Source of the DNA: Phyllobacterium pellucidum
GTDB taxonomy: Bacteria > Pseudomonadota > Alphaproteobacteria > Rhizobiales > Rhizobiaceae
Length of the DNA: 64,000 nt
Direction of reading: 5' to 3'
NCBI RefSeq assembly: GCF_013327855.1
Contig: NZ_JABUMX010000004.1
Coordinates: 248,001-312,000, forward strand
Position 1 is the first letter of the stretch; every line of letters starts with the position of its first letter. The notes under the pieces were generated by a model, which was given only the letters and a program-made list of their open reading frames with translations, was not told the origin of the DNA and searched no databases. Shown piece after piece: positions 8,836 to 18,240 of the stretch. The position numbers were made by a program, and so were the translations under genes.

Positions 8836-9630
8836 ATGTCGGCAGTGGCCATTCTAATTATCGCGACGATCGCATTCTCGGCGGTTATGGCGGTGGCGTG
8901 GCTGGTGCAGCGGGTCACTGGCAACGATGGATGGGCCGATGCATTCTGGTCCTTCGGTGTCGGAACGATAGCGGCGCTCGCCGTTTCTGCCTCAAGCGAT
9001 ATAGTTTCTGCCGACCGCAAATATCTGGTCATTGCACTCGTCCTCATCTGGTCCCTCCGACTCGGCGGCCACATTCTCGTCCGGACGTTGAAGAATGGCG
9101 ACGATCCCCGCTATGTCAGGCTGCGGCACGAATGGGGACCCAATGCCGCTTCGCGCATGTTCTTCTTCCTGCAAAGCCAGGCCTTCGCCGGGGCGATGCT
9201 CGTAATCTGCGTCTACGTAGCGGCTTCACGTCCCGATGCGGAGCTCGAATTTCCGGATTATCTCGGCGCGCTGATCATGCTTGTTGCGCTTCTGGGCGAG
9301 GCCATCGCCGATTGGCAGCTAAGAAAGTTTGGCAGTGATCCCGCCAACTACGGCAAGGTCTGCGATGCCGGACTTTGGGCATGGTCGCGCCATCCCAACT
9401 ATTTCTTCGAGTGGCTTGGATGGACTTCCTATGTCTTTATCGGTGCCGATTTCGACGGCGACTATGCCCACGGCTGGCTGACGTTGGTCGCGCCCGTCCT
9501 GATGTATGTGCTTCTGCGTCACGTTTCCGGGGTTCCGCCACTCGAGCAGCACATGCTGGCAACACGGGGCAGTGCCTTTCGCGACTACCAACGGCGCACC
9601 AGCATTTTCTTCCCGCGCCCGCCACGTTGA
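8836..9630 (+). CDS. DUF1295 / steroid-reductase-like integral membrane protein
   Basis: A 264-residue polytopic membrane protein of the DUF1295 family, distantly related to steroid 5-alpha-reductases and isoprenylcysteine methyltransferases. It has six or more hydrophobic segments. The family's conserved C-terminal region is clear: LWAWSRHPNYFFEWLGW, then GVPPLEQHMLATRG and FRDYQRRTSIFFPRPPR. I chose ATG 8836, which opens directly into the first span (MSAVAILIIATIAF); a GTG at 8773 would add a charged 21-residue segment not expected in the family. The reaction of this group in bacteria is not established. Confidence 0.85.
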   Translation: MSAVAILIIATIAFSAVMAVAWLVQRVTGNDGWADAFWSFGVGTIAALAVSASSDIVSADRKYLVIALVLIWSLRLGGHILVRTLKNGDDPRYVRLRHEWGPNAASRMFFFLQSQAFAGAMLVICVYVAASRPDAELEFPDYLGALIMLVALLGEAIADWQLRKFGSDPANYGKVCDAGLWAWSRHPNYFFEWLGWTSYVFIGADFDGDYAHGWLTLVAPVLMYVLLRHVSGVPPLEQHMLATRGSAFRDYQRRTSIFFPRPPR

Positions 9631-9634
9631 CCAG

Positions 9635-11260
9635 TCAGTCGACCGCCTCGGTATCGCGCAGCAAGGCTTCAAGGGTTTCGAGCCGATCCGCCTCGATGGG
9701 CGGTTTGTCCCAGCGCAGGCGAGAGATACGCGGAAACCGCATGGCGACGCCCGACTTGTGGCGCTTCGAACGATTGAGCCCCTCGAAGGCGACTTCAAGC
9801 ACAAGTCCATGTTCGGGCTCGGCCCGCACCGACCTCACCGGGCCAAAGCGTTCGGTGGTGTTGTTGCGCACATAGGCGTCGAGCCGTTTCAATTCCTCGT
9901 CGGTGAAACCGAAATAGGCCTTGCCGACAGGCACGAGATGCGGCTCCGTCTCAGGACCCGTCCAGACCGCAAAAGTATAGTCCGAATAGTAGCTCGAGCG
10001 CTTGCCATGGCCGCGCTGCGCGTAAACGAGCACAGCGTCGATGATGAACGGATCGCGCTTCCATTTGAACCACGGCCCCTTCGGCCTGCCGGGAACATAG
10101 GATGACGAGCGCTGCTTGAGCATAAGTCCTTCAATGATCGGATGTGGCGGGTTGCGCCGCAGTTCGACAAGATCTTCAAAACCAGCAAATGGAACGAGCG
10201 GTGATAGATCGAAGCGCGTTGGGTCGAGTTTCTTGACGAACGTCTCGAGGCGTTCGCGGCGCTCGGCAAAGGGTAAAGCGCGGACATCATCAGGTCCGTC
10301 GAAAAGAATATCATAGACCCGCACGAAAGCCGGATGCGTTTCAAGTTGCCTGACCGAGACCGCCTTGCGGTTCAGCCTTTGCTGCAGGTCGCCAAATGCA
10401 CCAATCTCGATACCGTCTACGGCACTGCGACCGACGAGAAGTTCGCCATCGAGCGTGCCTTCGAAATCCATGGCATCGGCGATATCCGGGAAGGCATGGG
10501 AGATATCGTCTCCCGTGCGCGAGTAGATGCGCCTTTGCCCGCCCTCCGCCGTCAACTGCACGCGGATACCGTCCCATTTCCATTCCGCCGCATAGTCTTC
10601 AGCATTGATGCGGGTATAGTCTGGCTCCTCCAGCGGCGTCGAGAGCATGACCGGACGGAAGGGAGCGGCTGCAAGACTTTGCGGCTTCTCCGCGGTATTT
10701 TCCAGCCAGGCGAACAGCGCCTCATAGGGCGGCTTCAACCCGTGCCAAAGTTCCTCGATCTCTACGACATCGACATTTCCGAACTGCGCCAGCGCCTGCT
10801 TGGCAAGGCGCGCCGACACGCCGATACGCAGGCCGCCGGTGGCGAGCTTGATCAGGGCATAGCGTGCCGAAGCGTCGAGTTGGTCGAGCCAGCGCTCGAC
10901 CAGTCGGAGGGCGTCGCTGCGCGATGCCCGAGCGAGAGATGCGACGACATCGCCGAGCGAAGGCGCCGCATTGGCGCGCACCGCCTCATCCGCCGACCAG
11001 ACAAGCGAAATGGTCTCGGCAAGGTCGCCGACATAGTCGTAGGAATAGGCGAAGAGCTGCTCATCGATGCGCTCATTTACCAGCGCGCGCAGCATGGCCG
11101 GCTTGACATTGGCAATGTCGAGATCGCCAGTGATCGCCGCTAGCGCAAGACCGCGATCGGGGTCCGGCGTCACGCGGAAGTAATCGACCAGCAAGGTGAT
11201 CTTGCCGTTGCGTGCCGGGGTAAGAACAAGCCGGTCGAGGAGTTGTGCGAATTCTTCCAT
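9635..11260 (-). CDS. ATP-dependent DNA ligase (ligase-associated repair cluster)
   Basis: A 541-residue ATP-dependent DNA ligase. The N-terminal domain (about residues 1-200) is the helical DNA-binding domain of the LigB/archaeal type. The nucleotidyltransferase domain begins around 203 with the adenylation motif EWKWDGIRVQ, nucleophile Lys228. The OB-fold at the C-terminus contains VAMRFPRISRLRWDKP. The enzyme seals nicks using ATP, unlike the housekeeping NAD+ ligase LigA. Its start overlaps the stop of the exonuclease gene by one base (TGATG). It belongs to the conserved four-gene set with exonuclease, Lhr-core helicase and PdeM, which points to DNA damage repair. Confidence 0.95.
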   Translation of the reverse strand: MEEFAQLLDRLVLTPARNGKITLLVDYFRVTPDPDRGLALAAITGDLDIANVKPAMLRALVNERIDEQLFAYSYDYVGDLAETISLVWSADEAVRANAAPSLGDVVASLARASRSDALRLVERWLDQLDASARYALIKLATGGLRIGVSARLAKQALAQFGNVDVVEIEELWHGLKPPYEALFAWLENTAEKPQSLAAAPFRPVMLSTPLEEPDYTRINAEDYAAEWKWDGIRVQLTAEGGQRRIYSRTGDDISHAFPDIADAMDFEGTLDGELLVGRSAVDGIEIGAFGDLQQRLNRKAVSVRQLETHPAFVRVYDILFDGPDDVRALPFAERRERLETFVKKLDPTRFDLSPLVPFAGFEDLVELRRNPPHPIIEGLMLKQRSSSYVPGRPKGPWFKWKRDPFIIDAVLVYAQRGHGKRSSYYSDYTFAVWTGPETEPHLVPVGKAYFGFTDEELKRLDAYVRNNTTERFGPVRSVRAEPEHGLVLEVAFEGLNRSKRHKSGVAMRFPRISRLRWDKPPIEADRLETLEALLRDTEAVD

Positions 11261-12270
11261 CAGTCGCCCTCGTCCTCATAGCCGACGAGATGCAGCGGCC
11301 GCGCCGCGATATGGTTGAGGTCGCACCAGCGCACCAGCGCCTCCTCGCGGCCATGGGTGACCCACACCTGCTTCGGCCCGAGATCGCCGATGGTCTGCGT
11401 GAGCTCATCCCAGTCGCAATGGTCCGAAAGGATGATCGGAAGTTCGACGCCCTGCTGACGCGCCCGCTGGCGGATGCGCATCCAGCCCGAGGCGAAGCAT
11501 GATACCGGATCAGGAAATCGGCGGGCCCAGCGGTCGAGAAACGCCGATGGCGGCCCGACAATGATGGCTCCGCGAAAATCGGAACTTCCGTTCTCGACCG
11601 TCGCGGGCGCAAGCTTGCCGAGGTGGATGCCCTGCGACTGGTAATAGTCGCACAGCTTTGCCAGCGCGCCATGAATGTAGATCGTCTGGTCATAGCCCGC
11701 ATCGCGGAGCATACGGATAACCCGCTGCGCCTTGCCGAGCGCATAGGCACCGACGAGGTGCGAACGCTCGGGAAACTGCTCGACAGATTTCAACAGCTTG
11801 GCGATCTCATCGCGACTGTCTGGATGGCGAAAGACCGGCAAAGCGAAGGTTGCTTCGGTGATGAAAACATCGCATGCAACTGGCTCGAAACCGAGGCAGG
11901 TCGGATCAGGACGCCGCTTGTAATCACCCGAGGCAACGATCCGCATTCCTTCCTTTTCAACAGCAATTTGGGCGGAACCAAGCACATGCCCCGCCGGATG
12001 GAAACTCACGGATACGCCATTGATTTCCGTGGTCTGACCAAGCTCTGCTGCCTGGGTCTGGCCGGCGAAGCCCGCACCATAGCGCAGGGCCATGATATCG
12101 AGCGTCTGCCTTGTGGCCATGACCTTCGCATGTCCAGAGCGGGCATGATCGGAATGTCCGTGAGTGATCAACGCGCGGTCAACTGGGCGTACCGGATCGA
12201 TATAGAAATCACCGGCCGGCGAGTAGAGCCCGGCGGGGGTCGAGCATAGGAGTGCTTCGGGGCGCATCAT
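11260..12270 (-). CDS. Ligase-associated MBL-fold DNA exonuclease
   Basis: A 336-residue metallo-beta-lactamase-fold nuclease of the ligase-associated exonuclease family (SNM1/Artemis-like). The metal-binding motif THGHSDHA lies about 45 residues in, and DYKRRPDPT with the later DHCDWDEL segment is also present. Biochemically characterised relatives are Mn-dependent DNA nucleases. I place the start at the ATG ending at 12270 (MMRPEALL; the next codon is also ATG), because the longer frame is encoded by the palindromic repeat and gives a low-complexity sequence. It is translationally coupled to the ligase gene. Confidence 0.92.
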   Translation of the reverse strand: MMRPEALLCSTPAGLYSPAGDFYIDPVRPVDRALITHGHSDHARSGHAKVMATRQTLDIMALRYGAGFAGQTQAAELGQTTEINGVSVSFHPAGHVLGSAQIAVEKEGMRIVASGDYKRRPDPTCLGFEPVACDVFITEATFALPVFRHPDSRDEIAKLLKSVEQFPERSHLVGAYALGKAQRVIRMLRDAGYDQTIYIHGALAKLCDYYQSQGIHLGKLAPATVENGSSDFRGAIIVGPPSAFLDRWARRFPDPVSCFASGWMRIRQRARQQGVELPIILSDHCDWDELTQTIGDLGPKQVWVTHGREEALVRWCDLNHIAARPLHLVGYEDEGD

Positions 12271-12580
12271 TGCAAATTGGGAGCGCGATAAAGACACCCC
12301 CCTCTGTCCTGCCGGACATCTCCCCCACAAGGGGGGAGACCATATTGATGCAAACGAAATTCTTCTTCCGCGAACGTCGCCGGTTGATTGCGAGATTTCT
12401 GCAAGTCGATCTCCCCCCTTGTGGGGGAGATGTCCGGCAGGACAGAGGGGGGTAATATCACCATCATCATCTCATCAATCACTTGGATCTTGCGACAACG
12501 AACATAGGTCGCATTTGGCTCCGTACAATCCTGACAAAGAAAACTTGGCGCATCGACACCGCGCCATTACATTCGCGCAA
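12271..12580. other. Divergent intergenic region carrying a repeat element
   Basis: 310 bases between the divergent exonuclease and helicase genes. About half is taken up by the large inverted repeat at 12295-12453. The remainder (12454-12580) probably carries the helicase promoter; I see no other gene. Confidence 0.6.
12295..12453. repeat. Large palindromic (REP/MITE-like) repeat element
   Basis: Two nearly perfect inverted arms of about 42 bases (12296-12338 and 12411-12453) flank a 72-base AT-richer centre. Each arm has the core CTGTCCTGCCGGACATCTCC followed by a C-run/G-run hairpin of its own. Elements with this core are, from memory, dispersed in Mesorhizobium, Brucella and Phyllobacterium genomes and are often mis-annotated as N-terminal protein extensions. 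Here they create false extensions of both flanking genes. Confidence 0.8.
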
Positions 12581-15094
12581 GTGAGCACCAGCAAAGCCGC
12601 CATAGCCGAAACCGGCACACCCCTATTGCCGCCGGCCTTTCTCAACTGGTTCCAGTCGAAGGGCTGGTCGCCGCGCGCGCATCAGCTCGAGCTTCTCGAG
12701 GAGGCGCAGGCGGGAAGATCGACGCTTCTGATTGCCCCGACCGGCGCCGGCAAGACCCTCGCAGGATTTCTGCCCGCTCTCGTAGACCTGTCCACCCGCG
12801 GCAAGAGCAATGCGCCAAGCCGCGGCGTCCATACGTTGTACATCTCGCCGCTGAAGGCCCTTGCCGTCGATATCCACCGCAACCTCGAAAAGCCGATCGA
12901 CGAGATGGGCCTCGATATTTCGCTGGAAACACGCACCGGCGATACGCCCACCTATAAGCGTCAGAGGCAAAAACTCGCCCCCCCGGACATTCTGTTGACC
13001 ACCCCCGAGCAGCTCGCTCTGCTCATATCCGGCAAGGATGCCGGCAAGTTCTTCGAAGACCTGCGCTACGTCATCCTCGACGAGCTTCATTCGCTCGTCA
13101 CCTCGAAACGTGGTCATCTGCTTGCCCTCGGCCTGGCACGCCTGCGGCAACTGCAGCCCGGATTGCAAACGGTGGGCTTGTCCGCGACCGTCGCCGACCC
13201 AGACGGATTGCGGCGATGGCTGCTGCCACAGACTGAGGACGCGCCACAAGCGAGCCTCGTGACCGTGGAGGGCGGCGCCAAACCCCATATCACCATCCTA
13301 GATACCGAGGACCACGTGCCTTGGGCCGGACATTCGGCGATCTATGCGATCCCCGGTATCTATGAGGCGATCAAGGCGCACCGGACAACACTGATCTTCG
13401 TCAATACCCGCAGTCAGGCTGAGCGCCTGTTCCATGACCTTTGGATGGCGAACGAAGACAACATGCCAATCGCCGTGCACCACGGTTCGCTCGATGTCAG
13501 CAAACGCCGCAGGGTCGAACAGGCGATGGCCGCTAATACCCTGCGTGCCGTCGTGGCCACCTCGACCCTCGACCTCGGCATCGACTGGGGCGACGTCGAC
13601 CTCGTCATCCATGTCGGCGCGCCGAAGGGCGCCAGCCGCCTTGCGCAGCGCATCGGCCGCTCAAATCACCGCATGGACGAGCCGTCGCGCGCGATCCTCG
13701 TTCCCGCAAATCGCTTCGAGGTCATGGAATGCCAGGCCGCGCTCGATGCGAACTACATCGGCGCACAGGATACCCCGCCGCTTGGAGCGGGTTCGCTCGA
13801 CGTGCTGGCGCAGCACGTTCTCGGCATGGCCTGCGCCGCGCCGTTCCGCGCCGACGATCTCTATGCTGAAGTGATCACGGCCCTTCCCTATGCCGAACTG
13901 GCGCGCGAAACCTTCGACCGGATCATCGATTTCGTGGCAACCGGCGGCTACGCCCTCAAGAGCTATGAGCGCTTCGCCAAGATAAGGCAGACCGCCGACG
14001 GCACATGGCGGGTGACGCATCCGCGATTTGCCCAGCAATATCGGCTCAATGTCGGCACGATCATCGAAGCTCCGGCGCTCAATGTCAGGCTCGTCCGGCA
14101 AGGGAGCAAGGGCGCTGTGCGCGGCGGGCCGGTTCTCGGCAAGGTGGAGGAATCGTTTATCGAAGCATTGTCGCGGGGCGATACCTTCTTCTTTTCCGGG
14201 CGCGTGCTGCGATTCGAAGGCATTCGCGAAAACGAGTGCCTCGTATCGAAAGCGGACGGCTTCGACGCCAAGATTCCCTCCTATGCCGGTGGCAAGTTCC
14301 CGCTGACCACCTATCTCGCGGATCAGGTGCGAGGAATGCTCGCCGACCCGAAGCGTTGGGGCGCGCTCCCGGATCAGGTGAGCGATTGGCTGCGCATCCA
14401 GAGGGACAGGTCGATCATTCCACAACCCGGCAGCCTGCTTGTCGAGACGTTCCCGCGCGGCGAGCGCTCCTATATGGTGGCTTATCCCTTCGAAGGAAGA
14501 CTGGCGCACCAGACGCTCGGGATGCTTTTGACCCGGCGTCTTGAACGGGCCAAGGCGCGTCCACTCGGTTTTGTCGCAACGGACTATGCGTTGACGATCT
14601 GGGGCATGCGCGACATGGGCCGCATGTTCAAGAAGGGCGAACTGCCGCTGGCCGAGCTTTTCGATGAGGACATGCTGGGCGATGACCTCGAAGCCTGGCT
14701 GGCGGAAAGCTGGATGCTGAAGCGCACCTTTCGCAACTGCGCGCTGATATCGGGCCTTGTCGAAAAGCGTCATCCCGGGCAGGAGAAGACGGGCAGGCAG
14801 GTGACGGTTTCGACCGATCTTATCTACGATGTCCTGCGCGAGCACGAGCCGGATCACATACTTATTCAGGCGACGCGGGCCGATGCGGCGACCGGCCTTC
14901 TCGACATTCGCCGACTTGCCGATATGCTTGGGCGAATCAAGGGCAATATCGTTCACAAGGATCTTGATCAGATCTCGCCGCTTGCCGTTCCCGTCATGCT
15001 GGAAATCGGCAGGGAACGCGTTCCGGGCGAGGCGCATGAAAGGATCCTCGAGGAGATTGCCGACGAGCTTACCCGCGAGATGGAACAGAAGTGA
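12581..15094 (+). CDS. Ligase-associated DEXH-box (Lhr-core) DNA helicase
   Basis: An 837-residue superfamily 2 helicase of the Lhr-core type. The ATPase core shows Walker A APTGAGKT (residues 52-59), the DELH box (167-170), the SAT-like motif LSATVAD and the C-terminal RecA motif AQRIGRSNHRMD. A winged-helix and Lhr-specific C-terminal module follows. Relatives are 3'-to-5' translocases that unwind DNA and RNA:DNA hybrids. I choose the GTG at 12581 because the frame further upstream runs through intergenic DNA and the repeat. It overlaps the PdeM gene by 4 nt (GTGA), so the two are coupled. Confidence 0.93.
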   Translation: MSTSKAAIAETGTPLLPPAFLNWFQSKGWSPRAHQLELLEEAQAGRSTLLIAPTGAGKTLAGFLPALVDLSTRGKSNAPSRGVHTLYISPLKALAVDIHRNLEKPIDEMGLDISLETRTGDTPTYKRQRQKLAPPDILLTTPEQLALLISGKDAGKFFEDLRYVILDELHSLVTSKRGHLLALGLARLRQLQPGLQTVGLSATVADPDGLRRWLLPQTEDAPQASLVTVEGGAKPHITILDTEDHVPWAGHSAIYAIPGIYEAIKAHRTTLIFVNTRSQAERLFHDLWMANEDNMPIAVHHGSLDVSKRRRVEQAMAANTLRAVVATSTLDLGIDWGDVDLVIHVGAPKGASRLAQRIGRSNHRMDEPSRAILVPANRFEVMECQAALDANYIGAQDTPPLGAGSLDVLAQHVLGMACAAPFRADDLYAEVITALPYAELARETFDRIIDFVATGGYALKSYERFAKIRQTADGTWRVTHPRFAQQYRLNVGTIIEAPALNVRLVRQGSKGAVRGGPVLGKVEESFIEALSRGDTFFFSGRVLRFEGIRENECLVSKADGFDAKIPSYAGGKFPLTTYLADQVRGMLADPKRWGALPDQVSDWLRIQRDRSIIPQPGSLLVETFPRGERSYMVAYPFEGRLAHQTLGMLLTRRLERAKARPLGFVATDYALTIWGMRDMGRMFKKGELPLAELFDEDMLGDDLEAWLAESWMLKRTFRNCALISGLVEKRHPGQEKTGRQVTVSTDLIYDVLREHEPDHILIQATRADAATGLLDIRRLADMLGRIKGNIVHKDLDQISPLAVPVMLEIGRERVPGEAHERILEEIADELTREMEQK

Positions 15095-15807
15095 ATCCGG
15101 CATTCCACACAACGAAGACAGCACTCCACGGCTCGGCGCAGATTGCCGTTGCGGGACATCCGGCGATCGGGGATCCCTCAGGCGCGCTGTATCTCGAAGA
15201 CGACCGTGTCCTCATCGTTTCGGATCTGCACTTCGAGAAGGGATCGTCGTTCGCGCGGCGCGGCATGATGCTGCCGCCATATGATACAGCGTCGACGCTC
15301 GCGGCGCTTGCCAAGGTGATGGCGCGCTATGATCCGGCCTGCGTCATCAGCCTCGGCGACAGTTTTCATGACGGCAAGGCCGCGGCGCGCCTGCCAGAGG
15401 TCTATGCGGCGCAGCTTGCCGCATTGATGGCGGGGCGCGAATGGATATGGATCACAGGCAACCACGACCCCGAACATCCGGCCGACCTTCCGGGCGAAAC
15501 CTTCACGGAACTTGCATTCGGCAATCTCATTTTCCGCCATGAGCCCTCGAAATTCGCGTGCCGCGGCGAAATTGCCGGACACCTCCACCCGGCAGCCAAG
15601 GTGGTGCACCGCGGCCAGTCAGTGCAGCGGCGCTGCTTCGTCAGCGACCATTCGCGGCTGATCATGCCGGCATTCGGCGCCTATACGGGCGGGATGAACA
15701 TTATGAGCCGCGCATTCCACGGCCTCTTCGATATCCATGCCCTCACCGCCTATATGCTCGGGCGCGCCCGCGTCTACGCGATGGCCGGCAAGGCGCTTTA
15801 TCTTTAG
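15091..15807 (+). CDS. pdeM: Ligase-associated metallophosphoesterase PdeM
   Basis: A 238-residue calcineurin-like phosphoesterase. The metal-binding blocks are all present in order: SDLHFEKG (about residues 44-51), SLGDSFHDG (about 90-98), TGNHDPEH (about 127-134) and the late AGHLHPAAK. It belongs to the ligase-associated group of DNA damage-response phosphoesterases. It starts with GTG overlapping the helicase stop and ends in a 4-nt tail-to-tail overlap with the Lrp-family gene. Confidence 0.92.
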   Translation: MNPAFHTTKTALHGSAQIAVAGHPAIGDPSGALYLEDDRVLIVSDLHFEKGSSFARRGMMLPPYDTASTLAALAKVMARYDPACVISLGDSFHDGKAAARLPEVYAAQLAALMAGREWIWITGNHDPEHPADLPGETFTELAFGNLIFRHEPSKFACRGEIAGHLHPAAKVVHRGQSVQRRCFVSDHSRLIMPAFGAYTGGMNIMSRAFHGLFDIHALTAYMLGRARVYAMAGKALYL

Positions 15808-16265
15808 ATTGGCAACCGCCCATCCTCTTTCAGCGTGTCGAGCACGATAGCGGTTTTGACATTCTGAACTGATTCATGCGGCAGCAATACCTCATTGACG
15901 AAAGCGGAGAGCGCCCGCAGATCAGGCGTCACTACCTTGATAAAGTAATCCATTTCGCCTGTGAGCGCATGGGCCTCCATCACTTGCGGCAATCTCGAGA
16001 TAAGGTCGGAGAAGCGCCGGGCGTTGTCGCGATTGTGTGTCGCGAGCGTCACCGAAATAATGTTGACGATGCCAAGGCCGAGTTTTTCGCGGTCGATCTC
16101 CGCGCGGTAGCCGCGAATATAGCCCTCCTCCTCAAGGCGAGACCGGCGGCGCGAACATTGCGAGGGCGAGAGATTGATCTTTTCCGAAAGTTCGTTGTTT
16201 GTCAGCCGTCCATCTTCCTGCAAGCTGAACAGTATCTTGCGGTCAAATGCGTCAAGATGCTCCAT
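15804..16265 (-). CDS. Lrp/AsnC-family transcriptional regulator
   Basis: A 153-residue Lrp/AsnC regulator. It has an N-terminal HTH (about residues 5-60: DAFDRKILFSLQEDGR, then LSPSQCSRRRSRLEEEGYI) and a C-terminal RAM/ligand domain with the GEMDYFIKVV motif. Start at the ATG ending at 16265 (MEHLDAFD) matches the family; the longer frame would run through the operator region. It diverges from the 4-hydroxyphenylpyruvate dioxygenase gene and probably regulates it in response to an aromatic amino acid. Confidence 0.92.
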   Translation of the reverse strand: MEHLDAFDRKILFSLQEDGRLTNNELSEKINLSPSQCSRRRSRLEEEGYIRGYRAEIDREKLGLGIVNIISVTLATHNRDNARRFSDLISRLPQVMEAHALTGEMDYFIKVVTPDLRALSAFVNEVLLPHESVQNVKTAIVLDTLKEDGRLPI

Positions 16266-16287
16266 TCGTGCTCCTTGTAACGCCAAT

Positions 16288-16304
16288 ATGCATACAACGT
16301 GCAT
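16288..16304. promoter_or_regulatory. Candidate Lrp-type operator between regulator and hppD
   Basis: ATGCA-N7-TGCAT, a perfect 5-bp inverted repeat, lies 23 bases upstream of the regulator start and 81 bases upstream of the hppD start. Position and spacing suit binding by the divergent Lrp-family protein. Confidence 0.4.
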
Positions 16305-16385
16305 TATTTACGCCCAGACGGCGTTGAAATGCAAGCACCATGCGGCTGATTTGCGCGATAATGAGGGTGGTACATGGAGGATGAT

Positions 16386-17498
16386 ATGGGACCGTTTCCG
16401 CACGACGCACCGAAAGCCGCAATCACCAAGGCAAACCCAGCTGGCACCGACGGATTCGAGTTCGTGGAATTTGCCCATCCCGAGCCGGAAAAGCTCGAAG
16501 AGTTATTCGCACGCATGGGCTATGTGCCGGTTGCGCGCCACAAGAGCAAGAACATCACAGTTTGGCGCCAAGGCGACATCAATTACGTTCTCAACGCCGA
16601 ACCAAATTCTCATGCGACCAATTTCGTCTCGAAGCATGGCCCTTGCGCCCCTTCCATGGCCTGGCGCGTGGTCGATGCCAATCATGCCTTCAATCACGCG
16701 GTCGCCAAGGGTGCGACCCCGTATGAAGGCGAGGACAAGACCCTACACGTTCCTGCCATCGTAGGGATCGGCGGTTCGCTTTTGTACTTCATCGAAACCT
16801 ATGGCGAGCGCGGATCGGCTTACGACGCCGAATTCGAATGGCTCGGCGAACGCGATCCGAAGCCGGAAGGCGTCGGGTTCTATTACCTCGACCACCTCAC
16901 CCACAATGTCTATCGCGGCAACATGGACAAATGGTGGGCATTCTACCGCGAGCTCTTTGGCTTCAAGCAGATCCACTTCTTCGATATAGCCGGGAAGCTG
17001 ACGGGGCTCGTCTCCCGCGCGATCACGTCGCCTTGCGGAAAGATCCGCATCCCGCTCAATGAATCGACGGACGACAAGAGCCAGATCGAGGAGTATCTGC
17101 GGAAATACAAGGGCGAAGGCATTCAGCATATCGCGGTCGGGACAGAGGCGATTTACGAAGCTACCGACAAGCTGTCCCTAAACGGGCTCAAATTCATGCC
17201 CGGCCCGCCTGAAACCTATTATGAGAAGTCGCACGAGCGTGTGCAGGGCCATGACGAGCCGATCGAACGCATGAAGACGCACGGCATTCTGATCGACGGC
17301 GAAGGTGTCATCGATGGCGGCACGACGAAGATCCTTCTGCAGATTTTCTCCAAGACCGTGATCGGCCCGATCTTCTTCGAATTCATTCAGCGCAAGGGCG
17401 ACGAAGGCTTTGGCGAAGGCAATTTCCGCGCCTTGTTTGAATCGATCGAAGAAGACCAGATCCGGCGCGGCGTCATCAAGATCGAAGCGGCGGAGTAG
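16386..17498 (+). CDS. hppD: 4-hydroxyphenylpyruvate dioxygenase
   Basis: A 370-residue non-heme iron enzyme that converts 4-hydroxyphenylpyruvate to homogentisate, the entry step of the homogentisate route for tyrosine. The iron ligands can be placed by motif: His170 in the DHLTHN segment, His248 in IQHIAVGT and Glu332 in FFEFIQRKG. The C-terminal GEGNFRALFESIE is typical. A GGAGG six bases before ATG 16386 fixes the start (MGPFPHDA) over an ATG four codons earlier. The downstream enzymes of the pathway lie on the other strand just to the right. Confidence 0.97.
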   Translation: MGPFPHDAPKAAITKANPAGTDGFEFVEFAHPEPEKLEELFARMGYVPVARHKSKNITVWRQGDINYVLNAEPNSHATNFVSKHGPCAPSMAWRVVDANHAFNHAVAKGATPYEGEDKTLHVPAIVGIGGSLLYFIETYGERGSAYDAEFEWLGERDPKPEGVGFYYLDHLTHNVYRGNMDKWWAFYRELFGFKQIHFFDIAGKLTGLVSRAITSPCGKIRIPLNESTDDKSQIEEYLRKYKGEGIQHIAVGTEAIYEATDKLSLNGLKFMPGPPETYYEKSHERVQGHDEPIERMKTHGILIDGEGVIDGGTTKILLQIFSKTVIGPIFFEFIQRKGDEGFGEGNFRALFESIEEDQIRRGVIKIEAAE

Positions 17499-17586
17499 GT
17501 AAAGATTTAGGCTGGAACTCCGGACACTTTACCCAACGCGGTCCCGAAACCGATGACTACAGATAACCGCGAGACCCGTCCGGCGA

Positions 17587-18240
17587 TTAACGAGGTGATC
17601 CCGGCCTTAGCCGATCAGGATGCGCCGCGGCAAAGGCACCGATCGCATCGCAACGGGCAGCGATGGCATTGACGCGCTCCAGACGTTCGATTTTGGCTCC
17701 CCAGCGCCTCGCATTGAAGACCTGCGGCACGAGGCAGAAATCGGCCATGGAAGGGGTATCGCCATGGCAAAAGTGCCCGGTTTCGGGGTGGTCGAGCATG
17801 GTCTCGAATGCGCCCAGACCTTCAGAGATGAACTTATGCATCCAGTTGCGCCGCGCCGCTTCATCGCCCCCTGCAAGCTGCATGACATGCGATGCCACAC
17901 CCAGATTGCAGACGGGATGGATTTCCATCGCGATCGCGTAGGAAAGCGCGCGAACCCGTTGTCGCCCCAAAGGATCGTCAGGCAGGAAGCGAGCCTCGGG
18001 GTGGGATTCGTTGAGGTATTCGATGATCGCAAGCGACTGCGTCATCATATGCCCGTCGATGGCGAGCGTCGGCACGAGCCCCTGCGGATTGCGACAGAGG
18101 TGATCGATGCCTTTATGCTCCTGGCTCAAGAGGTCGACCGGCACCCTGTCATACTCACGCCCGAGCATGTTAAGGGCAATGCGCACGCGATAGCTCGCCG
18201 ACGAGCGCCAATAGTCATAGAGGATGGCTTTAGCGCTCAT
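17587..18240 (-). CDS. maiA: Maleylacetoacetate isomerase
   Basis: A 217-residue zeta-class glutathione S-transferase-fold enzyme that isomerises maleylacetoacetate to fumarylacetoacetate with glutathione. The diagnostic zeta motif SSASYRVRIALN lies at residues 13-24 and the substrate/glutathione region NPQGLVPTLAIDG follows. It is the last gene of the leftward hmgA-fahA-maiA operon and overlaps fahA by 11 nt. Confidence 0.95.
   Translation of the reverse strand: MSAKAILYDYWRSSASYRVRIALNMLGREYDRVPVDLLSQEHKGIDHLCRNPQGLVPTLAIDGHMMTQSLAIIEYLNESHPEARFLPDDPLGRQRVRALSYAIAMEIHPVCNLGVASHVMQLAGGDEAARRNWMHKFISEGLGAFETMLDHPETGHFCHGDTPSMADFCLVPQVFNARRWGAKIERLERVNAIAARCDAIGAFAAAHPDRLRPGSPR

Noticed and set aside
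12419-12580. Extended N-terminus of the helicase (MWGRCPAGQRG...)
   Set aside because: These codons lie in the palindromic repeat and intergenic DNA; the GTG at 12581 gives the expected family start.
13661-15124. 487-codon minus-strand frame within the helicase gene
   Set aside because: Antisense shadow caused by high GC; the plus-strand Lhr-core helicase explains the region.
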